Positions 1 through 9,589 are shown, numbered from the stretch's first letter. The stretch is DNA of 64,000 nucleotides from Bradyrhizobium sp. SZCCHNS1050 (GCF_032484785.1 NZ_JAUETR010000001.1:1550001-1614000), one strand, 5' to 3'. Notes: generated by a model from the letters alone, not told the origin. A program made the numbers and translations.

Positions 1-426
1 GCAATCTTCAGCCGGCCGGGGGGAACCCATTCTCCCTGCAGGATGGCGTGCGAGGCTTACACGAGTATTCGCCTCTTTCAGCAGTTTGCCGGATCTCGCA
101 TTCCCCGATATGCGCAACTCACTCCTGCAATGGCAGGGCGGCAACATAAGCCGATTGTGCCATATCCATTGCGGGCTGGCATATCGCCGAGTATTCGCTG
201 TGCTCCGCCGCTATGCGATTGGGCTGTCCACGTCCAACCGAGGGATACGGACAGCATCAGCCGCATCGAAGCAGCCGGGACGAGGCCGGTGCGTAGAAGG
301 TGAGCGGGCAGACGAATAGCCGCGTCGGTGGCCGGACGAGCCTCAAACTACGGCGCAGGTACTGCTCGGAGCGGGATCGACTTGCTGCCTAGCCTGCTCG
401 TCCACCGCAATTCCAAACGTTCTCGT
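1..426. other. No gene seen
   Basis: The open frames here are short, overlap on both strands and give low-complexity, Arg/Pro-rich products without a recognisable motif or a good ribosome binding site. I see no RNA gene or repeat. It is the 3' flank of the XRE regulator that follows on the minus strand. Confidence 0.5.
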
Positions 427-657
427 TTAGGAAGGCGGCTTCAGCAGATCGGAGGGCTCAACGCCCAGCGCTACGGCCAGCGCCTGGACGTTATCGAGGG
501 TGAGATTAATCAGCCCTGCCTCAATTTCGCTGATGTGCGGCTGGTCGAGCTCGGTCAGCTCGGCCAAGCGTTCTTGGCTAAACCGTTTTGCTTTGCGAAG
601 CCGCCTAACATTCTCCCCGAGAACGCCGCGCGCCGCCTTTGGGTCCGACCAGTTCAT
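427..657 (-). CDS. XRE-family helix-turn-helix regulator (76 aa)
   Basis: A small Cro/CI-type DNA-binding protein. The sequence shows one HTH domain filling residues 10-70: GENVRRLRKAKRFSQERLAE is the first helix and start of the HTH, then LDQPHISEIEAG as the recognition helix, and the usual VQALAVALGV helix near the end. There is no effector or peptidase domain, so it is probably a simple repressor. It is divergent from the small helical protein at 979, and a perfect 18-bp palindrome lies 35 bp before its start, which is a likely operator for self-repression. A comparable pair (regulator plus related helical protein) recurs at 45.7-46.6 kb. The family is clear; the regulated target is inferred. 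Confidence 0.85.
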   Translation of the reverse strand: MNWSDPKAARGVLGENVRRLRKAKRFSQERLAELTELDQPHISEIEAGLINLTLDNVQALAVALGVEPSDLLKPPS

Positions 658-691
658 CTGGACGGTAGGACCAAAGCGGGGCTGGAAATTC

Positions 692-709
692 TATAGGTTA
701 TAACCTATA
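692..709. promoter_or_regulatory. Perfect 18-bp palindrome, probable operator
   Basis: TATAGGTTATAACCTATA is a perfect inverted repeat with no spacer, in an A+T-rich island of otherwise G+C-rich DNA. It lies in the divergent gap between the XRE gene and the small protein gene, at the place where the XRE promoter should be. XRE dimers usually bind such symmetric sites. Confidence 0.65.
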
Positions 710-978
710 ATACGAAAATACCGCCACCTCTTTGGAGTTGTGGGGCGGATTCCGAATGGGCGCATGCCCCTGGATTTCGGAGACAGAGCGATGATGCAGG
801 GGGCGCGAAGCTCAAAAAGTTAGACTCTCGAGGAGACCGGGGGGCCGGCACAACGGCCCGACAGCAGCAAGCAACAGCAGCCTGAGCGAATACATCATCG
901 GAATCGCAGGGGCCCAGCGGCTAGGGGCGATACACGACTGTGAGGCTGTGCGCCGCACGCGACTCTTTCGGAGCTCAA

Positions 979-1380
979 ATGGAAACGCGAACATCGTTTA
1001 ACAGTCTTGATTCTGGGACGTCGTCGGACCCAGACGCTGGTCTCACAGCTCTTGAGGAACAGCTTATTGCGCTGGCGGCAGAACTCGATCGCAGCGTTTC
1101 CGACCTATCGAAGCAAGCTGACGAGTACGTTACGGCACATGACGAGGCGTTGCTGGCCCGCCTTGATCCTGTCGAACGAGCGATCATGGAGACGCCCGCC
1201 AGCACTTTGAAAGGCCTGAGCATAAAGGCGCGCCATTTGGCCTACGTCCTATCAGAGTATTGGGAATCTCCGATCGATCAAATTGATTGGCAAGGGCGAG
1301 CGGTACGGCTCCTCGTTGAGGAGATCTGTAAGATTGCGCACGTGCCCGTAGACATTCGCCAGCCGAACTTTGGCGAATAG
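979..1380 (+). CDS. Small helical protein, paralogue of the one at 46142 (133 aa)
   Basis: Function unknown. I start at the ATG at 979 because a GGAG sits just before it. The N-terminal half is acidic and predicted helical (residues 20-60); the C-terminal half is the conserved part, with LARLDPVERAIMETPA, then GLSIKARHLAYVLSEYWESP and IDQIDWQGRAVRLLVEEIC. The same block, about 60% identical by eye, occurs in the 155-residue protein at 46142, which also has a divergent XRE neighbour. No catalytic motif is visible. The repeated regulator pairing suggests a mobile-element accessory function, but that is inference only. Confidence 0.75.
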   Translation: METRTSFNSLDSGTSSDPDAGLTALEEQLIALAAELDRSVSDLSKQADEYVTAHDEALLARLDPVERAIMETPASTLKGLSIKARHLAYVLSEYWESPIDQIDWQGRAVRLLVEEICKIAHVPVDIRQPNFGE

Positions 1381-1531
1381 TGCCGCCTGTCTCCTCGTCT
1401 TTGGCTAGCCGCGGCATAGCGAACATCCGCAAGGCGGCTAGTTGTTTATGAGGAGGGCGGAGTCGCCGTCGGCGGCTCGCCTGACGTTGCTCCCCGCCGG
1501 TCGGCCCTCCCCTGAGACAATCTCTACGCCG

Positions 1532-4500
1532 CTACTCGCCTTGAAGACGACCACCCCCTCCGATTTCGGGTAGTGTGATCTTCGTTGCCAATTCCTCAAA
1601 CCGGCAGAACTCGCTCGCCCAGGCCATCTGGTCGGGCGTGCGGCAATCGGGTTCGAAGAGACGTGGATTCGCAACAACAATGACTATGCCGCGCGCCCGG
1701 CTAGTCGCCACATTGAACCGATGGGGGTCATAGAGGAACGCCATGCCGCGCGGCGCGTCCTCAGGTGAGGAACTTGCGCACGAATAAATCACTACTGGCG
1801 CTTGCTGGCCCTGAAATTTGTCAACAGTCCCGACGCGGACTACATCAAAGCTGGCGAGTGCACGCCTCAGCGCACTTACTTGAGAATTGTAGGGAGCGAC
1901 GACTAGGATGTCCTCCGGCTCCAAAAAGCGGGCTTCCCCATCGGCGTTTGTCCACGTGTTGCCGGGTTGCAGCAACGAACGAGCGATCGCAACGACAGCC
2001 TCAACCTCCTCGAGGGATTGGGCTTGGTTGCCTTGATGGGCCACCTCCACCAGGAACAGACCTGCACCGGCGAACAGCGTGGCGCCATCGATACGTTGGC
2101 GCTCTAAACCGCGATTAGACTGCAGCCGCCCTTCGTAATAGGCCTCCGACGTGAACGCGCAAATGGCGGGGTGCAGCCGGTAAGTGCGGTCGAGGAACAG
2201 ACCTTGGTCGGGGCGCAGGGTCGCCTGCCCGGGACCTAGCAGGTGCACAAGTGCAGCAACGTCCGCGCCGTCTTCGTGGGCGCCCCGCGTGGGCTGTTCA
2301 AGCTGCTGCGGGTCACCGAGTAACAGCAAATTGCGGGCCGCGCGCGCGGCCGCGAGCGCCTGTGCCAGAGCCATCTGTCCAGCCTCGTCGATGACCAGCA
2401 CGTCCAGGCGGCCGATAGCGTCAGGATGCGCCCACAGCCAAGCGGTGCCGCCGACGATGGTGCCCGGGGCAATGCGATCGAGCGCGTCGCGTGACGACTT
2501 GGCAAATTCAATGCCGTCCACACCGTCGTGCTCATCATCCTTGTGTACCAAGTGCAGTTCTTGGACGCTCCGCGATGCATTGTTGGTGTTGCCTACGGCG
2601 ATCAACAGGTTATCGATGACTTTGTGGCTGACGGCTGTGATGCCTATCTTCTTGCCCGCCGCGGCGAGCGCCAGGATGGCATTGGCACCTTGAGTCGTCT
2701 TGCCGGCTCCTGGCGGCCCCTGGACGGGCAGCACGCCGCCTTCGATTTCGCTAGACAGGCGTACCAGCGCCGGGCCAGCCTCTTCATCGGCACGGCGGAG
2801 CTCGTAGCCGACGCCAGCGATCCGGCGCGGCGGGCGTGCTCGCAAGAGTTCACCTGCAGCGGCGTAGGGGCTGTCGTGATCGAACCCGCTGTTGCAGACA
2901 TGCTCGGCGAAAGCCAGCACGGCTTCTTCGAGCGGCTTGGCACCGACCACCGGATCTTTGAAAACCGAAATAGGGAGGGACTGCATAGCCTTTTCGCTGA
3001 TACTCAGCACGATGGTTCGGTCATCAAGATCAACCGCTTCGACCGCAGCCCTGATCGTTTCGGGTTCCTGGCCCGGCTCTGCTGGGAGCGGCCATACGAC
3101 GTTGTCTCCGGGCTCGACAGCTGTTTCCTGAATGGGGAAACGGAAACGGCATCGCGCATTCCGCTCGCGCCCTTTTTTCGGAAGACGTTCGACGAACTCA
3201 AGCCCGGCGAGCATATGGCGCTCGTCGAGGTGTTCATCGTCGGGAAGATCGCGAAGCCGAAAAAACTCCCACCAGGCGTTCTTTTCTTCCTGACGGTAGT
3301 ACCCGAGCATCGCAGCGAGGAACGCCCGCGCCCTTTCGTCCGCCGTCCAGGTTTCGAGGTCCGCCGGCAAGCCCTGCCGCAAGACGTCCCTGATCGCCGA
3401 AATGCGCTGATCGCGGGCGCTGACGTCCTCACTTGGCGCCAGCGTACCGGGCACCGGCCGATCAATGTACTGGCCGCGCGCGAGACAATCGTCGCGCTGG
3501 CACTCGAGCCAGCCACGCAGGCTCTCCGTCGAGAGGCAGTCGTCCGCGTTGTAGGCGGCGACGCGGTCACGAACTTCGTCTGGGAGGACTTCGATATTGC
3601 CCAGTTCAAGCGCTAATTCGAGATTACGCCGTGCGATGCCGGCGTCTCGAAGGTCCAGCCGGCGCTGAAAGCCATGCAAGGCTTCCAGCTCCTTGAGACC
3701 GTAGCGCTCCACGCCTATGCGAAAGCTCTCGCGCACGACGGCGTGCAAGTCCACAAATCGCCGGCCGCGTAGCAGTTGGTCCAGCTCAGATCCCCGGGTC
3801 GCATGACGGGCTGAGAGCCTTTTCAGGGCCGCGGGCTCGTAAGCGCCGAAGTGATAGACATGGGTCCCAGGGTGCTCCTGCACGCGAGCCAGCGCAAAGT
3901 CGATGAAGGCCTCAAAAGCAGCCTTCTCCTCGCCCGTCTGTAGCGCCCACTGTTGGTTGAACTCGATGATTCCGGCCTTATTGGTGAAACACACCCCGGT
4001 GAGGTATTCCAGGCCATGCGGGGCAACGAATGGATCGCCCTCGAAGTCGAGGAAAATATCGCCGGCAGAGGGCTCTGGTAATCTTGCCAGTCCGCGGCCC
4101 GGCTCAAGCGCAAGCGCCTCGATCTGCGGCATCTCGGCACCTCGGCTTGCCACTTGCAACCGGGCTTGTTGTCCGAGCCGTCGGTAGGTTTCTTCAGCGC
4201 CTCGCTTGGGCTTGTCAGGAAGCTCTCCTTGGGCAATGGCAGTAACCGTGGGAAGTCCCTGCTGCTGGAACTCACGCACTTGAGCGCCGCTGATGCCTGC
4301 GACCAAGGAAGGGTGGTCGTCGGCGCGCCTCTGCTGGTCGCAATGGCGCCAATAGGTGCAGACGTCGCAGTGAGCCACAGGTTGCGGATACGTGCTCGGC
4401 GCCGGAACTGCGCTTACTGCGGTCAACAGGCGGGTACGTACCAGACGGTAGTACGCCGCAAACTGCGCAGTGCGGTAGGTTTCCTGCTGAAGCGGCGTGA

Positions 4501-5071
4501 TGACGTGGATGGATTCGGGTTCAAGCCCCTGCATCGGCTTCAGCAATTCGGCGTAAGTGCACAGTTGGAGGATCGTGCCTGGCTTGGTCTGAAGTGAAAG
4601 CTTAGTGTCGGCCGGCTCGTAGGCGTAGCCGGGCAATGACGAAGTCGTGCTGCTAACGCGCAGCAACACGTCCGCAATGCCGCTGAAGACATCATTAGCT
4701 AATGTAGCCTGCACGATAGCGTCGAAGCCGGCCTCCATCGCTCGCTGGGTTGCCCTGGGATCGCGCTCGTCACGCAGGTCGCAGATCGAGCGGCCAGCAC
4801 TCCGCAGCCGCTCGACGTAGGCCCCTTCGTGCTGGCGGCCTCGCTCACGCAGCGCCTCGAGGCGTGGGTCGGGGCTGTACTCGACAGACAGGAGCCCCTC
4901 ACGCCTCTGGCGCTCGAGTTGAGTGAGGTGGGGACAAGCCAGATGGGCCGCGAGTTGAGTCGGAGTGAGGTGGCCGGGGCGTCCATTTGCCGACCGATTA
5001 AGGGTGACGAGCTGGTCCTCCAGCTCGTTCTGTGCCGGTGCTGTTCCCTGAGCGTCCCGCGTTTTTTCCAT
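1532..5071 (-). CDS. RecB-like nuclease / RNase H-like / SF1 helicase fusion (TM0106-type)
   Basis: A 1179-residue DNA-processing enzyme with three parts. Residues 35-260 are a RecB-family PD-(D/E)XK nuclease: YEPADTKLS gives the D-x-K core, and an early Cys (LACPH) with the later CDVCTYWRHC form the four-cysteine iron-sulfur cluster known from this family. Residues 330-530 look like a DEDD/RNase H-fold exonuclease (IFLDFEGDPF, then VYHFGAYEP, then YNADDCLSTE). The C-terminal half is an SF1 helicase: GPPGAGKTT near 785, VIDEAGQM near 895, RTYRLHP near 963, VDKFQGQQ near 1084. This fits the COG2251 nuclease-helicase group, seen often as a solitary gene in accessory DNA. No partner lies in the same direction. 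Repair or phage defence is inferred. Confidence 0.88.
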   Translation of the reverse strand: MEKTRDAQGTAPAQNELEDQLVTLNRSANGRPGHLTPTQLAAHLACPHLTQLERQRREGLLSVEYSPDPRLEALRERGRQHEGAYVERLRSAGRSICDLRDERDPRATQRAMEAGFDAIVQATLANDVFSGIADVLLRVSSTTSSLPGYAYEPADTKLSLQTKPGTILQLCTYAELLKPMQGLEPESIHVITPLQQETYRTAQFAAYYRLVRTRLLTAVSAVPAPSTYPQPVAHCDVCTYWRHCDQQRRADDHPSLVAGISGAQVREFQQQGLPTVTAIAQGELPDKPKRGAEETYRRLGQQARLQVASRGAEMPQIEALALEPGRGLARLPEPSAGDIFLDFEGDPFVAPHGLEYLTGVCFTNKAGIIEFNQQWALQTGEEKAAFEAFIDFALARVQEHPGTHVYHFGAYEPAALKRLSARHATRGSELDQLLRGRRFVDLHAVVRESFRIGVERYGLKELEALHGFQRRLDLRDAGIARRNLELALELGNIEVLPDEVRDRVAAYNADDCLSTESLRGWLECQRDDCLARGQYIDRPVPGTLAPSEDVSARDQRISAIRDVLRQGLPADLETWTADERARAFLAAMLGYYRQEEKNAWWEFFRLRDLPDDEHLDERHMLAGLEFVERLPKKGRERNARCRFRFPIQETAVEPGDNVVWPLPAEPGQEPETIRAAVEAVDLDDRTIVLSISEKAMQSLPISVFKDPVVGAKPLEEAVLAFAEHVCNSGFDHDSPYAAAGELLRARPPRRIAGVGYELRRADEEAGPALVRLSSEIEGGVLPVQGPPGAGKTTQGANAILALAAAGKKIGITAVSHKVIDNLLIAVGNTNNASRSVQELHLVHKDDEHDGVDGIEFAKSSRDALDRIAPGTIVGGTAWLWAHPDAIGRLDVLVIDEAGQMALAQALAAARAARNLLLLGDPQQLEQPTRGAHEDGADVAALVHLLGPGQATLRPDQGLFLDRTYRLHPAICAFTSEAYYEGRLQSNRGLERQRIDGATLFAGAGLFLVEVAHQGNQAQSLEEVEAVVAIARSLLQPGNTWTNADGEARFLEPEDILVVAPYNSQVSALRRALASFDVVRVGTVDKFQGQQAPVVIYSCASSSPEDAPRGMAFLYDPHRFNVATSRARGIVIVVANPRLFEPDCRTPDQMAWASEFCRFEELATKITLPEIGGGGRLQGE

Positions 5072-5322
5072 GGGCTCTCCCGGCCACAGTTAGGGCGCCA
5101 ATCAAACTACAAAGGCGCTGACAGACTCTACCTCAAGCTCTCAGGGCTATCGACACCTTCTAGTCGTCAACAGCACCGCAAATTCTGCGCCGGCTCGGCC
5201 CGAAGTCGGACCAATCGAAATTGAGCCGCCGCCGGGATTGCTGGCTCGGCCGGCGCAGAAGGACCCCTGCTATGCCGGAGAATCGCCCTGACCAGCTGAC
5301 GGATGAACCACCCAACCCTGCA

Positions 5323-6030
5323 CTAGGGACCGAAGTTTTGAACCAGTGCCTTGGACATGGCAACGATGGCGTCTGCAGTTTCGGCCGGACTGAGAGTCGG
5401 GTGAAGATGCGTCCCGTCCAGCCGTACGACCGGCCAATCCCGATGCCGGGCTTCAGCAGCCGAATGATTGTGGATTGCTGATGTTTGAATGAACCCCGCC
5501 GGGATGTGGTCCCACTCGGAAAGCTCGATGATATCGTCGAACCATTTGATCGAAAACTCAGGCAGGTCGCTTTCGAAGGCAGCTAGCGCGGAGGGGTCGC
5601 GCCCTAAGATATCGAGCCCAAGGAGAGCATCGCGTCGTTGATCCCCCTGCCACCTGGACCAGATCGGAAGCGTCCCATCTGGTCTTGCAAACCTCTCGAT
5701 GAGCTCACGCAATGCCGGTCTAATCGGGGCGGCCGCTCCCTTCGACGGCGGCACTTCGCCGTCGACCATGATCAAGCAGCGGCACGGCAGTCTCGCTGCC
5801 AGATCAGCGATCAATGCGGTGGCGGAGCTGTGCCCAACGAGGACGGCCCTGGGACTCAGGTCCACGACGGCCGCCAAATGGGAGGTCCACTCCCTCCAGG
5901 CGGGTGGCGTATGCCGATGCGCCAGAACATCGGGCAGCTGAATACGATGTCCCAGTCCCTCTAAATGGCGCGCGGTTGGCTCAAGGCTAGACGCACGAAC
6001 CATGGGTCCTGGCACAAGAACAAATTCCAT
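5323..6030 (-). CDS. Alpha/beta-hydrolase (235 aa)
   Basis: A serine hydrolase of the alpha/beta fold, probably cytosolic. LVPGPM near the start forms the first strand and oxyanion loop; LVGHSSATALIADL (about residues 84-97) is the nucleophile elbow with Ser in G-H-S-S-A; the C-terminal DGTHLHPTLSP supplies the catalytic His. The length matches small esterases of the EstC/salicylate-esterase kind. Two ATGs lie six bases apart; I prefer the inner one because GAGG is then nine bases away. It stands alone between the nuclease-helicase and IS debris, so its substrate cannot be inferred. Confidence 0.8.
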   Translation of the reverse strand: MEFVLVPGPMVRASSLEPTARHLEGLGHRIQLPDVLAHRHTPPAWREWTSHLAAVVDLSPRAVLVGHSSATALIADLAARLPCRCLIMVDGEVPPSKGAAAPIRPALRELIERFARPDGTLPIWSRWQGDQRRDALLGLDILGRDPSALAAFESDLPEFSIKWFDDIIELSEWDHIPAGFIQTSAIHNHSAAEARHRDWPVVRLDGTHLHPTLSPAETADAIVAMSKALVQNFGP

Positions 6031-6513
6031 TGGCATAGACCTCGGCGGATTGCATTCGGCGTGCGGAAAGCTCCAATCATACCACAGAAAGTGAGCGTGA
6101 CGCGCTGCCCGCTCGGCATCGGCTGCGGCCCCGTTGCGCCGGTTACGTCAGAAGGCAAATGGGCAAGCCGACTCCCTCTGTTTCATTGCTGGTGAGCCCT
6201 TGTGACGGCTCGGTCGTCACAGCCTTCAATGAGCCGTGGCCGTTGAACGTCCGCCGCTCGCGCTGAAGATCCGCACTATGAACGATCTATATGAAATGTG
6301 AACGGCCGCTCCGCGCGCCAATGAGCGATCTGCACCAACGTACGCACGACTTCGCCAATCTACTACGAGTGCCGTTCGGGAGCTTGAATCCTCATCGCTT
6401 TCTTCTGTTAGCAACACCACCATTCTCGGAATGGTGCCACGCTGTAAGAAAGCGAGACAAGAACTTACGACCGCCGATTCTACGCCGCGGAGAGGCGCTT
6501 TTATCTTGCCGGG
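6031..6513. other. Intergenic, no gene seen
   Basis: The minus-strand frame that reads in from the repeat (6226-6549) has no family resemblance and its first codons are the IS110 end sequence, so I treat it as non-coding. A tandem of stop-rich, moderately A+T-rich DNA follows the hydrolase promoter region. Confidence 0.5.
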
Positions 6514-6772
6514 AGTAATCGGGCGCTTCTCCGTGTTCTGCTCCGACATGATCGTCTCCTCTGCTTGATATTATACGGCTGCACACGAGCGGTCGACAAC
6601 GTGGCATTGGTCCGGCTTTCGTCATGATCTGGGGGTGATGACATCTGGTGGTCCATCCAGGAGTTCGTGCTCAGCCCCGCCAGCCATGCGGGCGCACATG
6701 TCGTCGTCAGGATCGCGGGGCAACACAGACACAGTAGCGCGCTCGACGTCTCAATCGAGCTGTCGTCGCCGG
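6514..6772 (-). repeat. Direct repeat copy 1, orphan IS110 left end
   Basis: About 260 bp nearly identical to 8078-8337, in the same orientation, 1564 bp apart. The shared text includes the rare A+T-rich run TTGATATTATACGGCTGCAC and continues up to GTCGTCGCCGG. In copy 2 this segment lies just before the IS110 transposase start, so both are probably the non-coding left end that carries the bridge RNA in this family. Copy 1 has no transposase behind it. Confidence 0.75.
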
Positions 6773-6890
6773 CAAGATAGCGTGCTCTCCGCATCCGCTT
6801 CGATCCACCAAATGCCTCTCCGCCGATCGGCGGAAGCTCAGCCAATCTTCTGTCGTCGCACCGTCTGCCAGACGGCGCTCGCCAGAGCTC

Positions 6891-7976
6891 TCACATAGCG
6901 GCGGCGAGCGCCGTCGGGTTGTTAAGACTCGGTTCAGCGGCACTTTCATCTTCGGCTGCGAACCGGAACACAGATCCGTCGATCCACATGCGATGCATGA
7001 CCACCGCCAGCTTACGCGCAACGGCCACCACCGCGCGCTTGTGGCCACGCTTGGCTGCGATCCGGACACCCCAGGCCTTGATGCCGCACCATTGCTTGGA
7101 ACGCACCAGCATCGCGCTCGCCGTCTCGTAGAGTACGGTGCGAACCTCCCCATCGCCGCACTTCGAAATGTGCCCTTCGATGTCGATCGATGTGCCCGTC
7201 TGTATGCGCCGGGAGGTCAGCCCAAAATGCGCCCCTACGGTCTTGGACTTGCTGAACCGGTGCGGATCGTCGATCGCTGCCTTGAAGGTCAAAGCAGTCA
7301 CGGGACCAACGCCTGGAATGGCGCAGAAGCGCCGGCAGAGCTCGTCCCGTCCGACCATTTGAACCAGCAAGTCGTGCAGCCTCTTGTACTCGGCCCATAG
7401 TGCTTCCCAGGCCCGTAACATGCATTCCGTTATGCCCCCAATCAGACTGTCATGAGCCACCAGGTCTCGCACCCGCGCCGTAAACGACGCCCGCTGAACC
7501 CGCGGTCCAACCAACAGACCGAACACCTTCAGCGACTGTCTGATTTCGTTTTCGATGTCGAGCAGCTTGCGCTTGAGCGTCCGGCGGTGACCGAGGAGCA
7601 GCCGTAGTTTATGGCTCTCCGGGCTCTTGACGTGGACCGGCCGATACCATCCCGCCCTCACCAGATGCGCCAGACCGCGCGCGTCATTCTTGTCGGTCTT
7701 GTTGCGCTGGGCCTGCAGGGCAGCCGCTGCCTGCCGTGCTTCCAACAGCACCATGGGAAGGCCCAGGGACACGAGCTCACGGTGCAGCCAAGGTGCTACA
7801 CTGCCTGCTTCATGGCCGACCTTGTCGAGCCGCGGCAGATACGGCGCAAGCGCTTCAAAGATGATCGCCGGATCGGTCAAAACGCTGGCTTCGAACACAA
7901 TGGTGCCGTCGCGGCTGTTCATGACGCAGATCGCGGTCTTCGTGCTCGAGGTGTCGAGTGCTGCTGAGAGTTTCAT
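6891..7976 (-). CDS. IS110-family transposase (361 aa)
   Basis: A DEDD recombinase with C-terminal serine. Residue 8 is the first Asp (AALDTSSTKTAI), a Glu lies in VGHEAGSVA, and NKTDKNDARGLAHLV holds the downstream Asp pair; the transposase_20 half shows FCAIPGVGPVTALTF and FGLTSRRIQTGTS, the region with the catalytic Ser. The longer frame up to 8189 runs into the repeated non-coding left end, so I start at the ATG giving MKLSAALD. It looks intact. It catalyses bridge-RNA-guided insertion; nothing ties it to a cargo gene. Confidence 0.9.
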   Translation of the reverse strand: MKLSAALDTSSTKTAICVMNSRDGTIVFEASVLTDPAIIFEALAPYLPRLDKVGHEAGSVAPWLHRELVSLGLPMVLLEARQAAAALQAQRNKTDKNDARGLAHLVRAGWYRPVHVKSPESHKLRLLLGHRRTLKRKLLDIENEIRQSLKVFGLLVGPRVQRASFTARVRDLVAHDSLIGGITECMLRAWEALWAEYKRLHDLLVQMVGRDELCRRFCAIPGVGPVTALTFKAAIDDPHRFSKSKTVGAHFGLTSRRIQTGTSIDIEGHISKCGDGEVRTVLYETASAMLVRSKQWCGIKAWGVRIAAKRGHKRAVVAVARKLAVVMHRMWIDGSVFRFAAEDESAAEPSLNNPTALAAAM

Positions 7977-8077
7977 CGGCGGACGTCCTCTTCGGCGAAT
8001 CAATGTTGATTCACCGCAATGCTGCGCCTTTGCCGCCAACACTGTCTCGTCTTGCGCGCGCCCGATTACGCCGACAG

Positions 8078-8337
8078 AGTAATCGGGCGCTCCTCCGCGT
8101 TCTGCTCCGACATGGTCGTCTCCTCTGCTTGATATTATACGGCTGCACACGAGCGGTCGACAACGTGGCATTGGTCCGGCTTTCGTCATGATCTTGCGGT
8201 GATGACATCTGGTGGTCCATGCAGGAGTCCGTGCTCTGCCCCGCTCGCCATGCGGGCGCAGATGTCGTCGTCAAGGATCGCGGGGCAACACAGGCACTCA
8301 CGCGCGCTCGCAGCCTCGATCGGGCTGTCGTCGCCGG
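8078..8337 (-). repeat. Direct repeat copy 2, IS110 left end with probable bridge RNA
   Basis: Partner of the 6514-6772 repeat, with scattered single-base differences and small indels. It ends exactly where the IS3 element begins, so it has been cut there. Its place about 100 bp upstream of the IS110 transposase start fits the non-coding end that encodes the bridge RNA in IS110-group elements. I have not folded the RNA. Confidence 0.65.
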
Positions 8338-8399
8338 TGCCCTTGCCCCTGGAGCTTAATCCAGTTTGAAGTTCGTTCTGGCCCAACGAGGACCAGAGC

Positions 8400-8666
8400 A
8401 TGAAGCGCAGCCGCTTTACGGAAGAGCAGATCATCGGGATTTTGAAGGAGCACGAGGCCGGCGTTCCGGTCGCCGATCTCTGCCGCAAGCATGGCGTGAG
8501 CGACGCCAGCATTTACAAGTGGAAGGCCAAGTTCGGCGGAATGGACGTCTCGGAGGCCAAGCGGCTGAAGACGCTGGAGGACGAGAACACGCGGCTCAAG
8601 CGGCTGCTGGCGGAGGCCATGCTGGACAATGCAGCGCTGAAGGATCTGCTGGGAAAGAAGTGGTGA
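8400..8666 (+). CDS. IS3 OrfA, helix-turn-helix subunit (88 aa)
   Basis: The DNA-end-binding half of an IS3 transposase. [17 protein letters not shown] and [19 protein letters not shown] make the HTH, followed by a leucine-zipper stretch (residues 52-80) that mediates multimerisation. The length is typical of the IS407-like group. OrfB follows in the -1 frame with overlap near 8660, where an A-rich GGGAAAGAAG could allow ribosomal frameshifting to produce the OrfAB transposase. It appears intact. Confidence 0.9.
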   Translation: MKRSRFTEEQIIGILKEHEAGVPVADLCRKHGVSDASIYKWKAKFGGMDVSEAKRLKTLEDENTRLKRLLAEAMLDNAALKDLLGKKW

Positions 8667-9589
8667 CGCCCGCTGCGAAGCGGAAAGCTGTCGCACATCT
8701 CGTGGGTGTTCACGGGTTGAGCGAACGGCGGGCGTGTAAAGCCATCGGATGTTGCCGCATGACGGTCAGATATCAGACGAGCCGGGCCGATGATGCCGGG
8801 CTGCGGCAGCGCATGAGGGCGATCGCCCATGAGCGCCGCCGCTTCGGCTATCGTCGCTTGCACGTCCTGCTCAAGCGGGAGGGCTACCTGGTCAATCACA
8901 AGAAGCTGTTCCGGCTGTATCGTGAGGAACGGCTCGCGGTGCGCCGCAGAGGTGGCCGCAAGCGGGCCCTCGGCACACGAGCACCGATGACGGTGCCGCT
9001 GCTCTCGAATGATCGCTGGTCGCTCGACTTCGTGTCGGATCAGATGACCGACGGCCGGCGCTTCCGCGTCCTGACCGTGGTCGACGACTGCACCCGCGAG
9101 TGCCTGGCGCTGGTGGCCGACACCTCGCTCTCGGGCGCCCGGGTCGCTCGGGAGCTGGACCGGCTGGTCGCCGAGCGCGGCAAGCCCAAGATGGTGGTGA
9201 GCGACAACGGCAGCGAACTCACCAGCAATGCCATCCTGACATGGGCCGATCAGAGCCGCATCGCCTGGCACTACATCGCGCCGGGCAAACCCATGCAGAA
9301 CGCCTTCATCGAGAGCTTCAACGGCCGCCTGCGGGATGAACTGCTGAACGAGACGCTGTTCACCTCGCTCGCCCAGGCCCGCGTTGCGCTCCGATGCTGG
9401 CAGGCCGACTATAACGACGCTCGGCCGCACTCCCAGCTCGGATGGAAGACGCCATCCGAGTTCGCCGCCACCTGCAATCCGCGTCGGGATCTGGCGTTGC
9501 GCTATGCCGAGAGCTCCGCGCCAGCTCCCGCCGCTACCACCGCCCGGATGGGCACATCCAACCGCCCGAACGAACTCAGACCTGGATAA
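8663..9589 (+). CDS. IS3 OrfB, DDE integrase (about 308 aa)
   Basis: The catalytic half. The HTH_21-like N-terminus ([20 protein letters not shown]) is followed by the rve core with all three acidic residues: [19 protein letters not shown] and [14 protein letters not shown]. It ends with the usual [15 protein letters not shown]. The open frame extends upstream to 8366 but there it is the shadow of OrfA; I begin at the GTG that overlaps the end of OrfA. It is normally made as an OrfAB frameshift fusion. Confidence 0.88.
   Translation: MTPAAKRKAVAHLVGVHGLSERRACKAIGCCRMTVRYQTSRADDAGLRQRMRAIAHERRRFGYRRLHVLLKREGYLVNHKKLFRLYREERLAVRRRGGRKRALGTRAPMTVPLLSNDRWSLDFVSDQMTDGRRFRVLTVVDDCTRECLALVADTSLSGARVARELDRLVAERGKPKMVVSDNGSELTSNAILTWADQSRIAWHYIAPGKPMQNAFIESFNGRLRDELLNETLFTSLAQARVALRCWQADYNDARPHSQLGWKTPSEFAATCNPRRDLALRYAESSAPAPAATTARMGTSNRPNELRPG

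Larger units (their letters stand above)
6773..8337 (-). mobile_element. IS110-family insertion sequence
   Basis: The element consists of the transposase gene at 6891-7976 and a non-coding left end (8078-8337) upstream of it on the minus strand. IS110 elements lack terminal inverted repeats and use a bridge RNA encoded in the non-coding end, so the exact tips cannot be read from one copy. The right edge is overwritten by the IS3 element that starts at 8338. Bounds are approximate. Confidence 0.65.

Noticed and set aside
2528..3616. 362-codon plus-strand frame
   Set aside because: It is the antisense of the nuclease-helicase gene, has no motif and no own ribosome site; long antisense frames are common in G+C-rich DNA.
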